From Fimenecus sp052169395 (GTDB lineage Bacteria; Bacillota; Clostridia; Oscillospirales; Acutalibacteraceae): 64,000 bases of DNA. A program made the position numbers and the translations under genes. Positions within the stretch are counted from its first letter, which is position 1. Each line of letters opens with the position of its first letter. Below, piece after piece: positions 53,696 through 62,212 of the stretch. The notes beneath the pieces are model-generated. The model was not told where the DNA came from. It saw only the letters and a list, made by a program, of their open reading frames with translations, and did no database searches. Location: NCBI GenBank assembly GCA_052169395.1, contig JBQNCN010000002.1, positions 62,001 to 126,000 of the forward strand, in the 5' to 3' direction.

Positions 53696-53777
53696 GCAAC
53701 AAAAAAACCGTAAACGACTGCTTACGGTAATCTCATTGATTACATATTATTTTATCACCGAAGCCTTGCTTTGTCAA
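53696..53777 (-). promoter_or_regulatory. promoter and attenuator-like leader of the FAD dehydrogenase gene
   Basis: Minus strand: TTGACA (53772-53777), 17-nt spacer, TAAAAT (53749-53754). The roughly 74-nt leader then holds a small hairpin (TAATC/GATTA) and a terminator-like hairpin ACCGTAA-GCAGTCG-TTTACGGT directly followed by seven Ts (53697-53726), all upstream of the start codon. No minus-strand gene lies upstream that this could terminate, so conditional termination of the dehydrogenase transcript is likely. Confidence 0.55.
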
Positions 53778-53896
53778 ACCGACAAGTGTGTTTACGGCTA
53801 CACAAAAACATTAGTTCACGCTTACAAAGATTATCTGTTTTCTGATTTTTTTGTATGTTATTATAATTTTAACAAAATAAATAAGGAGGAGTTATA

Positions 53897-54070
53897 ATGG
53901 CTTATAAAATTTCAACCGATTGCATCGCTTGCGGCGCATGTGCGGCGGAATGCCCGGTAAACGCTATTTCAGAGGGCGACGGCATCTATGTTGTTGACGC
54001 TGACCCTTGCATTGACTGCGGAACCTGCGCAAGTGTTTGCCCCGTAGGAGCTCCGAATCCTGCTGAGTAA
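53897..54070 (+). CDS. 2[4Fe-4S] ferredoxin
   Basis: 57 residues with two CxxCxxCxxxCP cluster motifs: CIACGACAAECP and CIDCGTCASVCP. A complete clostridial-type ferredoxin, the low-potential electron carrier of the cytoplasm. AAGGAGGAG lies upstream of ATG 53897. Monocistronic, followed by its terminator. Divergent from the FAD dehydrogenase, a possible redox partner. Confidence 0.97.
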   Translation: MAYKISTDCIACGACAAECPVNAISEGDGIYVVDADPCIDCGTCASVCPVGAPNPAE

Positions 54071-54082
54071 TCACATAAAAAC

Positions 54083-54107
54083 AGCGGCTTTACAGCCGCT
54101 TTTTTTA
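54083..54107 (+). terminator. terminator of the ferredoxin gene
   Basis: AGCGGCT (54083-54089), short loop, AGCCGCT (54094-54100), then seven Ts. Confidence 0.8.
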
Positions 54108-54173
54108 TTTTATAAATGAAAACCGTAACATTTTATAAAGCACAAAACAAGCATAAACATAGTGTTGAACACA

Positions 54174-54710
54174 CTATGAAACACCAATATTCTTTAGCGC
54201 ATTTATAAGCTCATATTTTATATTTGATGCATTATAATCAAATTTCGCACTTTTATATTGATCTTTTTCAAATAAAATAATGCTTGGAACTGATCTTATC
54301 TCATATTTTTCTCTGAATGATTTAATATCTGAATCTATTTTAGTATTTTCACTATCCAAATAAAATATTTTTATGTTTTTTTCTTTTGCAATCATACTTA
54401 AATACGGCACTATACGCCTACAATCTTCACAGGTAATCCTTCCTGTATATAAAACAAATCGTTCTTTTTCAGAAATCTTCCGCACCGCCTCTTCAACGGT
54501 TATTTTTTCAAAAGAAGATATGCTGTCTTCATACGCTCTTATTTCAATTATAAGCTCTGCATTTTCTCTTTCCACGGTATTCACGGGTTTCGCTGTTTTT
54601 TCCATATTATTTTTTCTTGCTATATCTTTTTTTAATAAAATAAAAAGCGCAACAAGAACAATAGTACTAATAATAACCACTATACCTATTATCCTCTTTT
54701 TATTTTTCAA
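54174..54710 (-). CDS. membrane-anchored thioredoxin-like protein (bacteriocin accessory type)
   Basis: 178 residues: a signal-anchor span (about 6-27), a linker, and an extracytoplasmic thioredoxin domain with the redox pair C94-E-D-C97 (VLYTGRITCEDCRRIVPYL) and the cis-proline segment SVPSIILF. The CxxC is CEDC, not CGPC. Family members next to bacteriocin genes (PedC-like) help form disulfides in the secreted peptide. Start taken as TTG 54710, 5 nt after GGAGG; an earlier TTG (54722) overlaps that site. It is divergent from the four-cysteine DUF2599 gene and shares its control region. Base composition is more AT-rich than flanking genes. Confidence 0.75.
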   Translation of the reverse strand: MKNKKRIIGIVVIISTIVLVALFILLKKDIARKNNMEKTAKPVNTVERENAELIIEIRAYEDSISSFEKITVEEAVRKISEKERFVLYTGRITCEDCRRIVPYLSMIAKEKNIKIFYLDSENTKIDSDIKSFREKYEIRSVPSIILFEKDQYKSAKFDYNASNIKYELINALKNIGVS

Positions 54711-54731
54711 AATTTCCTCCAATATTTAGAC

Positions 54732-54774
54732 TTGTTTGTTTACATATTATACTATATAATTTATAAACAAACAA
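54732..54774. promoter_or_regulatory. overlapping divergent promoters in an 11-bp inverted repeat
   Basis: TTGTTTGTTTA (54732-54742) and TAAACAAACAA (54764-54774) are perfect inverted copies with a 21-nt spacer. Plus-strand promoter: TTGTTT (54732-54737), 17 nt, TATAAT (54755-54760). Minus-strand promoter: TTGTTT (54769-54774), 17 nt, TATAAT (54746-54751). Each -35 lies within one arm, so one regulator could control both genes together. Confidence 0.7.
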
Positions 54775-54832
54775 TATTTATGTTTATTTTGTTTTAATCG
54801 CACGGATTAACATTATTTAAAAAGGAGTATTT

Positions 54833-55408
54833 ATGAAACATTTAAAATTTTTAGCAAAGTTTCTTGTTTTCACACTATTTCTGACCTCTTTTTCTTCTTT
54901 ACCGGTTTTTGCCAAAGTATCTCAAAAACAAAATCCATATTATCCATACAAAAGCTTCAACGAATTATACATTGCATATAATGAGGCTGTGCAAAAAAAA
55001 GATTCTGAATTACAAAATAAACTTTTACAAATCGCAAAAGCTTCATTAGAATATGAAATGAACGAAGAAGCAAATGTTATTACCCCATCGCCTAAAAGGA
55101 TAGATCCCGACAAAGCGTATTGGATAAATAAATTTTGGGAGATGTTTAATTATGGCCGTTGGGATATGCGTCCCACAGGCATAACATTATCTTTAGGTCC
55201 CAAAAACCATGGAATTTGGACATCTAAACAAAAATCAAATGGATGGAATGCCATTTCTGCAAAATTTTGCGAATCACATTATTGGAATAACACCGAATGT
55301 ATGAAACAGCAATTCTACTGCCACGCACGACTTGGTTATGCAGCCGTAGAACAAGAGTGGAATTTAGAGCCATGGAAAACAACAATAAACCCCATAACCT
55401 GTAACTGA
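54833..55408 (+). CDS. secreted DUF2599 proprotein, candidate bacteriocin (enterocin O16/EF_1097-like)
   Basis: 191 residues. A signal peptide (about 1-27, cleavage after VFA) and a Lys/Glu-rich pro-region (about 28-95) precede a C-terminal DUF2599 domain with RPTGITLSLGPK, W-rich segments, FYCHARLGYAA and EWNLEPWKT. Four cysteines (C146, C156, C163, C190) allow two disulfides. DUF2599 includes EF_1097 of Enterococcus faecalis, whose C-terminal fragment is the antimicrobial enterocin O16 after protease release; antimicrobial function here is inference. AAGGAG lies upstream of ATG 54833. The neighbouring thioredoxin-like and small membrane proteins fit a maturation and immunity set. AT-rich, suggestive of acquisition. 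Confidence 0.75.
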   Translation: MKHLKFLAKFLVFTLFLTSFSSLPVFAKVSQKQNPYYPYKSFNELYIAYNEAVQKKDSELQNKLLQIAKASLEYEMNEEANVITPSPKRIDPDKAYWINKFWEMFNYGRWDMRPTGITLSLGPKNHGIWTSKQKSNGWNAISAKFCESHYWNNTECMKQQFYCHARLGYAAVEQEWNLEPWKTTINPITCN

Positions 55409-55409
55409 T

Positions 55410-55700
55410 ATGGATAGAATAAGCTTCTTAATAATTGCAGGGGTTATTTTTGGCTCAGCTTCGTTAATCCTGCCGTTTATTGTGAGAAAATACATCGGTA
55501 TCATTTCAAGCTTTATTCTTGCTCAGCTTTCGGTTATCCTTGTGCTTTGGAGTGAAAAATACACCGTTTTAACTCAGGAAATCTCCTCCATAATTGATAC
55601 CTTCCCCGCAGTTTTAAAGGGTGCAATCGCTCTTTTTGTTTTTTGCACGGCAGTTAATTTAATTGTTTATTTTGCATTCATTCGTAAAAAGAAATCCTGA
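55410..55700 (+). CDS. small three-span membrane protein, possible immunity protein
   Basis: 96 residues, almost all hydrophobic, with three membrane spans (about 5-25, 29-48 and 66-90) and a basic C-terminal tail (FIRKKKS). It starts 1 nt after the DUF2599 stop with no separate ribosome binding site, so its translation is coupled to that gene. Size and topology match many bacteriocin immunity proteins, but no family is recognised, and a housekeeping membrane protein is not excluded. Composition is closer to the core genes than the DUF2599 gene is. Confidence 0.6.
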   Translation: MDRISFLIIAGVIFGSASLILPFIVRKYIGIISSFILAQLSVILVLWSEKYTVLTQEISSIIDTFPAVLKGAIALFVFCTAVNLIVYFAFIRKKKS

Positions 55701-55719
55701 AAATTATTATCCGTGCGTA

Positions 55720-55750
55720 AACCTGTCGGAATTTCCGACAGGTTTTTTAT
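55720..55750. terminator. bidirectional terminator at the end of the DUF2599 cassette
   Basis: ACCTGTCGGAA / TTCCGACAGGT perfect stem (55721-55743) with a T-run. It also ends the convergent gene at 55747. Confidence 0.8.
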
Positions 55751-56250
55751 TTAAGAAATTTGAAGAGCAGACTTATCCCCGCCATAGCGGCGGCTGCAAA
55801 AGGAAAAGCGGCAAGATGAAGAAAGTGTGTTTTTTTATTGTAGCCGAAAAGCTGAGGTCCGAGAACATCTTTTACCTCGGGATAAAAATGTGAAAAAAAG
55901 CCTGAACGGCAAAGCAGAAACCAATCAAAAAACAGAACATCAAATACTTTAAGCAGAATAAGCATAGAAATAAAACGCACAAAAAGCTTCCAAAAGCCGT
56001 AGCCGTTATGAATACCGTTAAAACCCGCAAAAAACAGCGGCCCCGCCATTAAGGCAAGGGCAAGCACTATAAGAAACCAGCCCAAAGCGTACGCACCCTT
56101 AAAACGTTCTTTACGGGGTTTTACCGCAGCCTGAACCTCCTTGGGTGCAGATGAAAAGAATTTTTTATCCTGAATTAAGGCAACTCCTGAAAAAAGCATA
56201 AGAAAAAGTCCCGACATCATCACAAATGAAAGAAAAATTGTAAAAAGCAA
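55747..56250 (-). CDS. polytopic membrane protein, unknown function (167 aa)
   Basis: Four membrane spans (about 5-26, 50-75, 86-108, 142-163) with a cytoplasmic basic loop (KPRKERFKG). There is an aromatic-rich motif FDWFLLCRSGFF between spans 3 and 4. No family recognised. An AGGGGC site precedes the start at 56250. Single gene, converging on the DUF2599 cassette. Confidence 0.65.
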   Translation of the reverse strand: MLFTIFLSFVMMSGLFLMLFSGVALIQDKKFFSSAPKEVQAAVKPRKERFKGAYALGWFLIVLALALMAGPLFFAGFNGIHNGYGFWKLFVRFISMLILLKVFDVLFFDWFLLCRSGFFSHFYPEVKDVLGPQLFGYNKKTHFLHLAAFPFAAAAMAGISLLFKFLK

Positions 56251-56374
56251 TTTGCCCCTCCATATTCACTTTTTAATTTTCATTATCTTATTATATAATA
56301 AAACCTGCACCGTCAGCAAGTAAGTATTTGCTAATCCGATGTTTCCATATTTTTTCATATTGAATAATTACAAA

Positions 56375-56412
56375 TAAAAAACAGTCATATTGCCAAAAGG
56401 CAATATGACTGT
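56375..56412 (-). terminator. terminator of ppdK
   Basis: ACAGTCATATTGCC (56381-56394), loop AAAA, GGCAATATGACTGT (56399-56412), followed on the minus strand by six Ts. Confidence 0.85.
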
Positions 56413-56442
56413 AAATTTATAAATCATTAAAAACTTTAATGA

Positions 56443-59151
56443 TTAGTCTTTCTTTGCTCTGATAGCGGACTGTGCAGCTGCAAGTCTTGCAATCGGAACT
56501 CTGAAAGGTGAGCAGGAAACATAGTTGAGTCCAAGGCTGTTGCAGAACTCGATTGAGCTCGGATCGCCGCCGTGCTCACCGCAGATACCGCAGTGGAGCT
56601 TCGGATTTGCCTTTCTGCCCTCTTCAACCGCAAGCTTCATAAGCTGACCTACACCGATTGTGTCAAGTCTTGAGAACGGATCCTGTTCATAAATCTTCTC
56701 GCTGTAATAAGATGTGAGGAACTTGCCCGCATCATCTCTTGAGAAACCGAAGGTCATCTGTGTAAGATCGTTTGTACCGAAGCAGAAGAAATCAGCCTCT
56801 TTTGCAATCTCAGCAGCGGTAAGAGCCGCTCTCGGAATTTCAATCATTGTGCCCACTTCATATTTAAGTGAAGAGTTCGCCTCTTTAATAAGAGCATCCG
56901 CAGTTTCAACAACAATCTTCTTAACGAAGAGATATTCCTTAGGATCGCCTACAAGAGGAATCATAATCTCGGGAACAAGATTCCAGTCGGGATGTCTTTC
57001 CTGAACTGCAAGAGCAGCCTTGATGATTGCCTTTGTCTGCATTACACCGATTTCAGGGTAGGTAACCGTAAGACGACAGCCTCTGTGTCCCATCATGGGG
57101 TTAAATTCCTTGAGATCCTCGATAATCTGCTTAATCTGCTGAACGGTTTTGCCCTGTACATCTGCAAGTGCCTTAATGTCGGCTTCCGCAGTCGGAACGA
57201 ACTCGTGAAGAGGCGGATCAAGGAAACGGATTGTTACCGGGTTTCCTGAAAGAGCCTCAAAGAGTTTTTCAAAGTCGCTCTGCTGCATCGGCTCAATTTT
57301 ATCAAGTGCTTTAATTCTCTCCTCGACCGTGTCTGAGCAAATCATTTCACGGAAAGCACCGATTCTGTCGGGGTTGAAGAACATGTGTTCCGTTCTGCAA
57401 AGGCCTATACCCTGTGCACCGAATTCGGCAGCCTGACCGGCATCCTCGGGAGTATCGGCATTTGTTCTTACACCCATTGTTTTGAACTTATCGGCAAGCT
57501 CCATAATCTTACCGAAATATCCGCTTGAAGGATCTGCCGGAACGGTTGGAATTGCGCCGTCATAGATTGAACCTGTTGAACCGTCAAGAGAAATGATATC
57601 ACCCTCGTGATATTCCTTGCCTGCAAGAGTAAACTTCTTGTTTTCTTCATCCATCTTGATGTCGCCGCAGCCTGAAACGCAGCAGCGTCCCATTCCTCTT
57701 GCAACAACCGCAGCATGAGAAGTCTGACCGCCACGAACGGTAAGGATACCCTGTGAATACTTCATGCCCTCAATATCCTCGGGAGAAGTTTCAAGACGAA
57801 CAAGAATTACGCTTTCGCCCTTTTTGCCGTGTTCAACCGCATCGTCAGCAGTAAACACAACCGCACCGCAGGCAGCTCCCGGAGATGCAGCGATAGCGTG
57901 ACCTACAGGTTCGGCAGCCTTGAGAGCTTTCTGATCAAAAGTCGGATGGAGAAGCATATCAAGAGTTCCCGCATCAATCTGCATAAGAGCTTCTTCTTCG
58001 TTAATAAGACCCTCATCCATAAGGTCGCAAGCAACCTTGATTGCCGCCTGAGCGGTTCTCTTGCCGTTTCTTGTCTGGAGCATAAAGAGTTTGCCGTGTT
58101 CAATGGTAAATTCCATATCCTGCATATCTTTATAGTGCTTTTCAAGCTTATTCTTTGTATCTACAAGGTCTTTATAAGCCTCGGGAAGAGCCTCTTCAAG
58201 TGAAGGGAAGTTCGCCTTTCTCTCTTCCTCTGAAATACCCTGGCTTGCAGCCCACTCTTTTGAGCCGTCAATTGAAATCTGCTGCGGAGTTCTGATGCCT
58301 GCAACAACATCCTCGCCCTGAGCGTTAATCAAAAATTCACCATAGAAGAAACGGTTTTCGCCTGTTGCCGGGTTTCTTGAGAAACAAACACCTGTTCCGC
58401 AGTCATCGCCCATATTGCCGAATACCATTTCCATAACATTGACAGCCGTTCCCCATGAATAAGGAATATCGTGATCCATTCTGTAAACATTTGCTCTCGG
58501 GTTGTCCCATGAACGAAATACCGCACGGATAGCCGCATTGAGCTGAACTTTCGGATCATCCGGGAAATCGGAGCCTATGTTAGCTTTATATCTTGCTTTA
58601 AATTCGTTGGCAAGTTCTCTAAGGTCGTCTGCAGTGAGGTCAATATCGGATTCAACGCCCTTCTTTTCCTTCATCGCATCGATAAGGCTTTCAAATTCTT
58701 TCTTGGAAACCTCCATAACAACATCGGAGAACATCTGGATAAATCTTCTGTAACAGTCCCATGCCCATCTTGCGTTGCCGCTCTTTTCAGCAATGGATTC
58801 GGTAACAGCTTCATTAAGACCAAGGTTTAAGATGGTATCCATCATACCCGGCATTGAAGCACGTGAACCCGAACGAACCGATACAAGAAGAGGGTTTGTG
58901 TAATCACCGAATTTTTTGCCTGTTGCATTTTCAAGCCAATCAACATTCTTCATAATTTCAGCCATAATCTCATCATTGATTTTACGGCCGTCCTCATAAT
59001 ACTGTGTGCATGCCTCTGTTGAAACGGTGAAGCCCTGAGGAACGGGAAGCCCCAAATTTGTCATCTCTGCGAGGTTTGCGCCCTTACCGCCGAGAATTTC
59101 TCTCATTGTGGCGTTGCCCTCTGAAAAAGTGTATACGAACTTTTTGCTCAT
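56443..59151 (-). CDS. ppdK: pyruvate, phosphate dikinase
   Basis: Interconverts pyruvate + ATP + Pi and phosphoenolpyruvate + AMP + PPi; common in anaerobes with PPi-linked glycolysis. 902 residues: ATP-grasp domain opening GNATMREILGGKGANLAEMT, the phospho-histidine loop GGQTSHAAVVARGMGRCCV, and the C-terminal PEP/pyruvate barrel with GLCRTEHMFF and the HCGICGEHGGDP catalytic Cys block. ATG 59151 follows GGAGG. Monocistronic with TATAAT near 59203-59208. Its codon use is the most biased in the window, indicating high expression. Confidence 0.97.
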   Translation of the reverse strand: MSKKFVYTFSEGNATMREILGGKGANLAEMTNLGLPVPQGFTVSTEACTQYYEDGRKINDEIMAEIMKNVDWLENATGKKFGDYTNPLLVSVRSGSRASMPGMMDTILNLGLNEAVTESIAEKSGNARWAWDCYRRFIQMFSDVVMEVSKKEFESLIDAMKEKKGVESDIDLTADDLRELANEFKARYKANIGSDFPDDPKVQLNAAIRAVFRSWDNPRANVYRMDHDIPYSWGTAVNVMEMVFGNMGDDCGTGVCFSRNPATGENRFFYGEFLINAQGEDVVAGIRTPQQISIDGSKEWAASQGISEEERKANFPSLEEALPEAYKDLVDTKNKLEKHYKDMQDMEFTIEHGKLFMLQTRNGKRTAQAAIKVACDLMDEGLINEEEALMQIDAGTLDMLLHPTFDQKALKAAEPVGHAIAASPGAACGAVVFTADDAVEHGKKGESVILVRLETSPEDIEGMKYSQGILTVRGGQTSHAAVVARGMGRCCVSGCGDIKMDEENKKFTLAGKEYHEGDIISLDGSTGSIYDGAIPTVPADPSSGYFGKIMELADKFKTMGVRTNADTPEDAGQAAEFGAQGIGLCRTEHMFFNPDRIGAFREMICSDTVEERIKALDKIEPMQQSDFEKLFEALSGNPVTIRFLDPPLHEFVPTAEADIKALADVQGKTVQQIKQIIEDLKEFNPMMGHRGCRLTVTYPEIGVMQTKAIIKAALAVQERHPDWNLVPEIMIPLVGDPKEYLFVKKIVVETADALIKEANSSLKYEVGTMIEIPRAALTAAEIAKEADFFCFGTNDLTQMTFGFSRDDAGKFLTSYYSEKIYEQDPFSRLDTIGVGQLMKLAVEEGRKANPKLHCGICGEHGGDPSSIEFCNSLGLNYVSCSPFRVPIARLAAAQSAIRAKKD

Positions 59152-59326
59152 TTATTACCTCCGCAAAAAATCTTTGTAACGATTTTTTTGTTACTGTTTG
59201 TTATTATAACAAAATAAAAACAGCTTTTCCATACCTTTTATAAGTTTCCGGCGGTTTTTTACATAAATATAAAAAGGTATGAAATTTTATATATTTTTTA
59301 ATAATTATTCCGATTTATTCTTCGTA

Positions 59327-59674
59327 TTATCCTCTTGTCATCGTATTTTTTTGTTCCATTTTAAAAACGTCGTCGTGCTTGGGCATTTTGAATTTTATTA
59401 TAAAGCCTATTCGTCCAACATAAGTTGAAGAAACCTTTTTACCGTCAAGATAAAAATAATAATCCGTATCTGTTCCTATGGAGGAGTTCGGATAAATAAG
59501 CCTTACCGTTTGCCCCGCTTTATATTTGCTTACCGCCCCTATAAAAGAATTCTTTTCTCCGCTGTAATCAAGCTTATAACCGGGTACTGCAAATTCATAT
59601 ACAACAAAACAAAGAACTGCCAGAATTACGGTGCAAATGATTAAAACAGCCTTCTTTGGAATCGGCAGGTGCAT
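59327..59674 (-). CDS. small membrane-anchored protein, unknown function (115 aa)
   Basis: 115 residues: one span (about 8-28, AVLIICTVILAVLCFVVYEF) and an extracellular part of about 85 residues (KAGQTVRLIYPNSSIGTDTDYYFYLDGKKV) with a small beta-sandwich character. Start taken as ATG 59674 (MHLPIPKK) with GGAGG upstream. The open frame continues to 59737, but that stretch contains the terminator of the preceding gene. No family recognised. Confidence 0.65.
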   Translation of the reverse strand: MHLPIPKKAVLIICTVILAVLCFVVYEFAVPGYKLDYSGEKNSFIGAVSKYKAGQTVRLIYPNSSIGTDTDYYFYLDGKKVSSTYVGRIGFIIKFKMPKHDDVFKMEQKNTMTRG

Positions 59675-59698
59675 ATTTCCTCCAAAAATATTAAAAAC

Positions 59699-59725
59699 AA
59701 TAAAAAGCGTCCCGAAGGACGCTTT
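59699..59725 (-). terminator. terminator of the DUF4234 gene
   Basis: AAAGCGTCC (59704-59712), loop CGAA, GGACGCTTT (59717-59725), followed by TTTTT on the minus strand. It lies 9 bp past the DUF4234 stop. Confidence 0.8.
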
Positions 59726-59733
59726 AATCTTCA

Positions 59734-60225
59734 TCAACCGAACTGATTGTAGTGCTCGGAAAGCATATTCATAGCCTTGAAAAGCTTATAAGTATAAATC
59801 ATCGGACCGATACCTATAAGGCTGCCTAAGCAAGCCCAAAGCCAGAAGTCTTTTGCGCCGAAATCATATACGATATTTCTTCTCTTGAGTTCTCCTTCAA
59901 TTCTTGAAGAAAGACCGTGATACCAGACAAGCGGATAAATACCAAGAGTAATTCCTGATAAAACAAACGCCATAAGACAAAAATGCATGGTCTTTTTACC
60001 GTCATATCTTGATGCTATGGTGTTGATGTCGGTTGAGATTCCCGAAAACAGAACAATCGGATAAATTCCTAAAGTTATTCCTGAAAGGAAAAACCAAAGC
60101 CAGAAGTTTCTATCTGTTTTAAGTTGCCCGACAGGTGCATTGGACGGCTGATATGGTGGAGGTGGAGGCGGAGGTGCATAGCCTTGCGGCTGCTGAAAGC
60201 CGTTCTGATAATTGTTTTGATCCAT
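59734..60225 (-). CDS. DUF4234 membrane protein with proline-rich N-terminus
   Basis: 163 residues. A disordered Gln/Asn/Pro/Tyr-rich cytoplasmic tail with seven consecutive prolines (about 1-35) leads into DUF4234: two copies of the FxLSGITLGIYPxV motif (FFLSGITLGIYPIVLF and FVLSGITLGIYPLVWYH), each membrane-embedded, and a third span (about 125-150). Four spans in total. Function of DUF4234 is unknown. GGGAGA precedes ATG 60225. Confidence 0.8.
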   Translation of the reverse strand: MDQNNYQNGFQQPQGYAPPPPPPPYQPSNAPVGQLKTDRNFWLWFFLSGITLGIYPIVLFSGISTDINTIASRYDGKKTMHFCLMAFVLSGITLGIYPLVWYHGLSSRIEGELKRRNIVYDFGAKDFWLWACLGSLIGIGPMIYTYKLFKAMNMLSEHYNQFG

Positions 60226-60580
60226 AATCTTCTCCCTAAATAATATTCCGTGAAAACGGTTTTATTCAGAACACATAGAAATAATAGTGTCCAATAACAT
60301 TTTACCATCTTTTTTATACAAAAGCAACAATAATTTGTTAAAAATCATGTTTATTGCATATATAATACACCTTAACATTTCAATAAAATCAGCTTATAAA
60401 GAAACGATAGCGTTAGTGTTGAAAAAACAAATCAAACATATAAATTCGCCCTATCCTTATATCATAAAGAGCTTTTCCCAACAAATTTATTATGGATAAA
60501 GCTTTGATATAAAAAATAAATCCGCACGGAAAACTTCCTATGCGGATTTATTTAATTGAAATTCATTTCCTTTATATTAT
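60226..60580. other. intergenic region with the fakA terminator
   Basis: The hairpin AAATAAATCCGCA (60514-60526) / TGCGGATTTATTT (60541-60553) lies just past the fakA stop on the minus strand and is a good terminator. The remainder is AT-rich and carries the promoter region of the DUF4234 gene; no other gene is supported. Confidence 0.65.
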
Positions 60581-62203
60581 TCAGAACTTTTCAACGGAAA
60601 TAATGAAATAATAAACGGGCTGGCCGCCAAAAACAGTCTGAACATCAAGATTGGGATATTTATCGGAAAGACTTTTTACAAAATCTTCAGTCATTTTTTC
60701 AGTGGCATCAAGACCGGTATACACCGTCACGACATCTCCGTCATATTTTTTGATTATACGCTTTGTTGTTTTAAATGCCGCAAGCGCAACATCGTCTTCT
60801 ACAACTGAAATTTTGCCGTCCTCCATTCCCAAAATTTGTCCCTTGCGAATTACCTTATCGCTTATACCGCTGTCTCTTGCGGCAAAGGTGATAGTTGCGG
60901 TATGCGTATTTTCCGCCGCCCTCATCATTTCGAGATGATTTTCCTCGGCGGGACGATTTTTATCAAAATTCATAAGTGCCGTTATTCCCATAGGCATTGT
61001 TTTTGTCGGCAGCACATAAACATTTCTTGTGGCAAATCTTGAGGTCTGCTCCGCCGCCATAATAATATTTTTATTGTTAGGAAGTACAAACACATTTTTG
61101 GCGGGAGTGCTTTCAACGGCATTCAAAATATCGTCCGTGGACGGATTCATAGTTTGACCGCCGGATACAACGCAGTCACAGGAAAGCTCTTTAAAAAGTT
61201 CGGTAAATCCCTCACCCGCAGCAACGGCAACAAAGCCGAATTCGTTGACAGGTTCCGCTCTTTTGGACTTTGTGCCGTCTGTCTGCGGAATATCCTTTTG
61301 CCAACCGGAACCTCCAAGTTGCGATTTTATATTTTCAATTTTAACATCCGTAAGTGAACCTATATCCGTTGCGGATTCTATAAGCTGTGCAAGGCTGTCG
61401 CTTTCTGCAACAACACGAATAATGCCGTTGCTCATATCCTCCTTTATTTCTTTGAGACTTCCCGTTGCATCGGCGGTTGCACGGAGCTTTTCAAGAGAGC
61501 CGTTTTTGTCATTATCTTTCTTAATTACAAAAGAAACCGAATATTCAAAGCTTTTTGTTACCTCAGACTGCTTCTGTTGCTCTTCATTTTCATCGCTTAT
61601 CATCACACCGTCACAGATGTAGTCGCACATACCTTTTAAAAGGCAACATAGTCCCTGACCTCCCGCATCGACAACACCCGCTTTTTTAAGAATGGGAAGC
61701 AGCTCGGGAGTTTTTGCAAGAGCAAGCTCTGCCGTTTCATAGGCTTTTTTTATTACATCTTTTTCATTTTCTCCCGATTTTACAGCCTCGTCCGCAGCCT
61801 CTCTTATAACAGTTAGGATCGTTCCCTCCGTCGGTTTTTCCACAGCCTTATACGCTCTGTCGGAGCCGGCCTTGAGTGCTGCGGCAAGGCCTGTGCCGTC
61901 AGTGCTTTCAAGTCCCTTAAAGCTTTTCTGAATTCCACGAAATATAAGTGATAAAATAACTCCGGAATTTCCTCTTGCACCCCTTAAAAGCGCCCCTGAA
62001 ATTGTCTTTGAAACCGCTGAAAGACTGTTATCCTGAAGCACCTCAAGTTCTCTTATTGCAGATGAAACGGTTTTTGACATATTTATACCGGTGTCGCCAT
62101 CAGGAACGGGAAAAACATTGAGGGCATCAATTTCTTTTTTATGCAGAATTAAATTATTCGCACCCGAAATGAATGCGTTTTTTAAAATATTTCCTGTTAA
62201 CAT
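60581..62203 (-). CDS. fakA: fatty acid kinase subunit FakA-like (DAK2/YloV)
   Basis: 540 residues. The N-terminal DhaL kinase domain (about 1-200) shows VFPVPDGDTGINMS with Mg-binding Asp residues, and GARGNSGVILSLIFRG. A middle domain (about 215-310) is the relative of the 83-residue protein at 43.9 kb. The C-terminal domain (about 325-540) contains CVVSGGQTMNPS and VFVLPNNKNI. In Gram-positives FakA phosphorylates fatty acids presented by FakB (DegV) proteins for lipid synthesis; no FakB is in the window. Follows the Asp23 gene, the usual yloU-yloV order. Confidence 0.92.
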   Translation of the reverse strand: MLTGNILKNAFISGANNLILHKKEIDALNVFPVPDGDTGINMSKTVSSAIRELEVLQDNSLSAVSKTISGALLRGARGNSGVILSLIFRGIQKSFKGLESTDGTGLAAALKAGSDRAYKAVEKPTEGTILTVIREAADEAVKSGENEKDVIKKAYETAELALAKTPELLPILKKAGVVDAGGQGLCCLLKGMCDYICDGVMISDENEEQQKQSEVTKSFEYSVSFVIKKDNDKNGSLEKLRATADATGSLKEIKEDMSNGIIRVVAESDSLAQLIESATDIGSLTDVKIENIKSQLGGSGWQKDIPQTDGTKSKRAEPVNEFGFVAVAAGEGFTELFKELSCDCVVSGGQTMNPSTDDILNAVESTPAKNVFVLPNNKNIIMAAEQTSRFATRNVYVLPTKTMPMGITALMNFDKNRPAEENHLEMMRAAENTHTATITFAARDSGISDKVIRKGQILGMEDGKISVVEDDVALAAFKTTKRIIKKYDGDVVTVYTGLDATEKMTEDFVKSLSDKYPNLDVQTVFGGQPVYYFIISVEKF

Positions 62204-62212
62204 TACTTCTCC

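Noticed and set aside
54373..54729. 118-codon plus-strand ORF antisense to the thioredoxin-like gene
   Set aside because: Hydrophobic shadow of the minus-strand gene, running into the divergent promoter; no ribosome binding site.
60287..60499. 70-codon plus-strand ORF in the DUF4234-fakA intergenic region
   Set aside because: No ribosome binding site, GTG start, AT-driven composition (Ile, Lys, Asn, Tyr rich) and no family resemblance; it also overlaps the DUF4234 promoter region.
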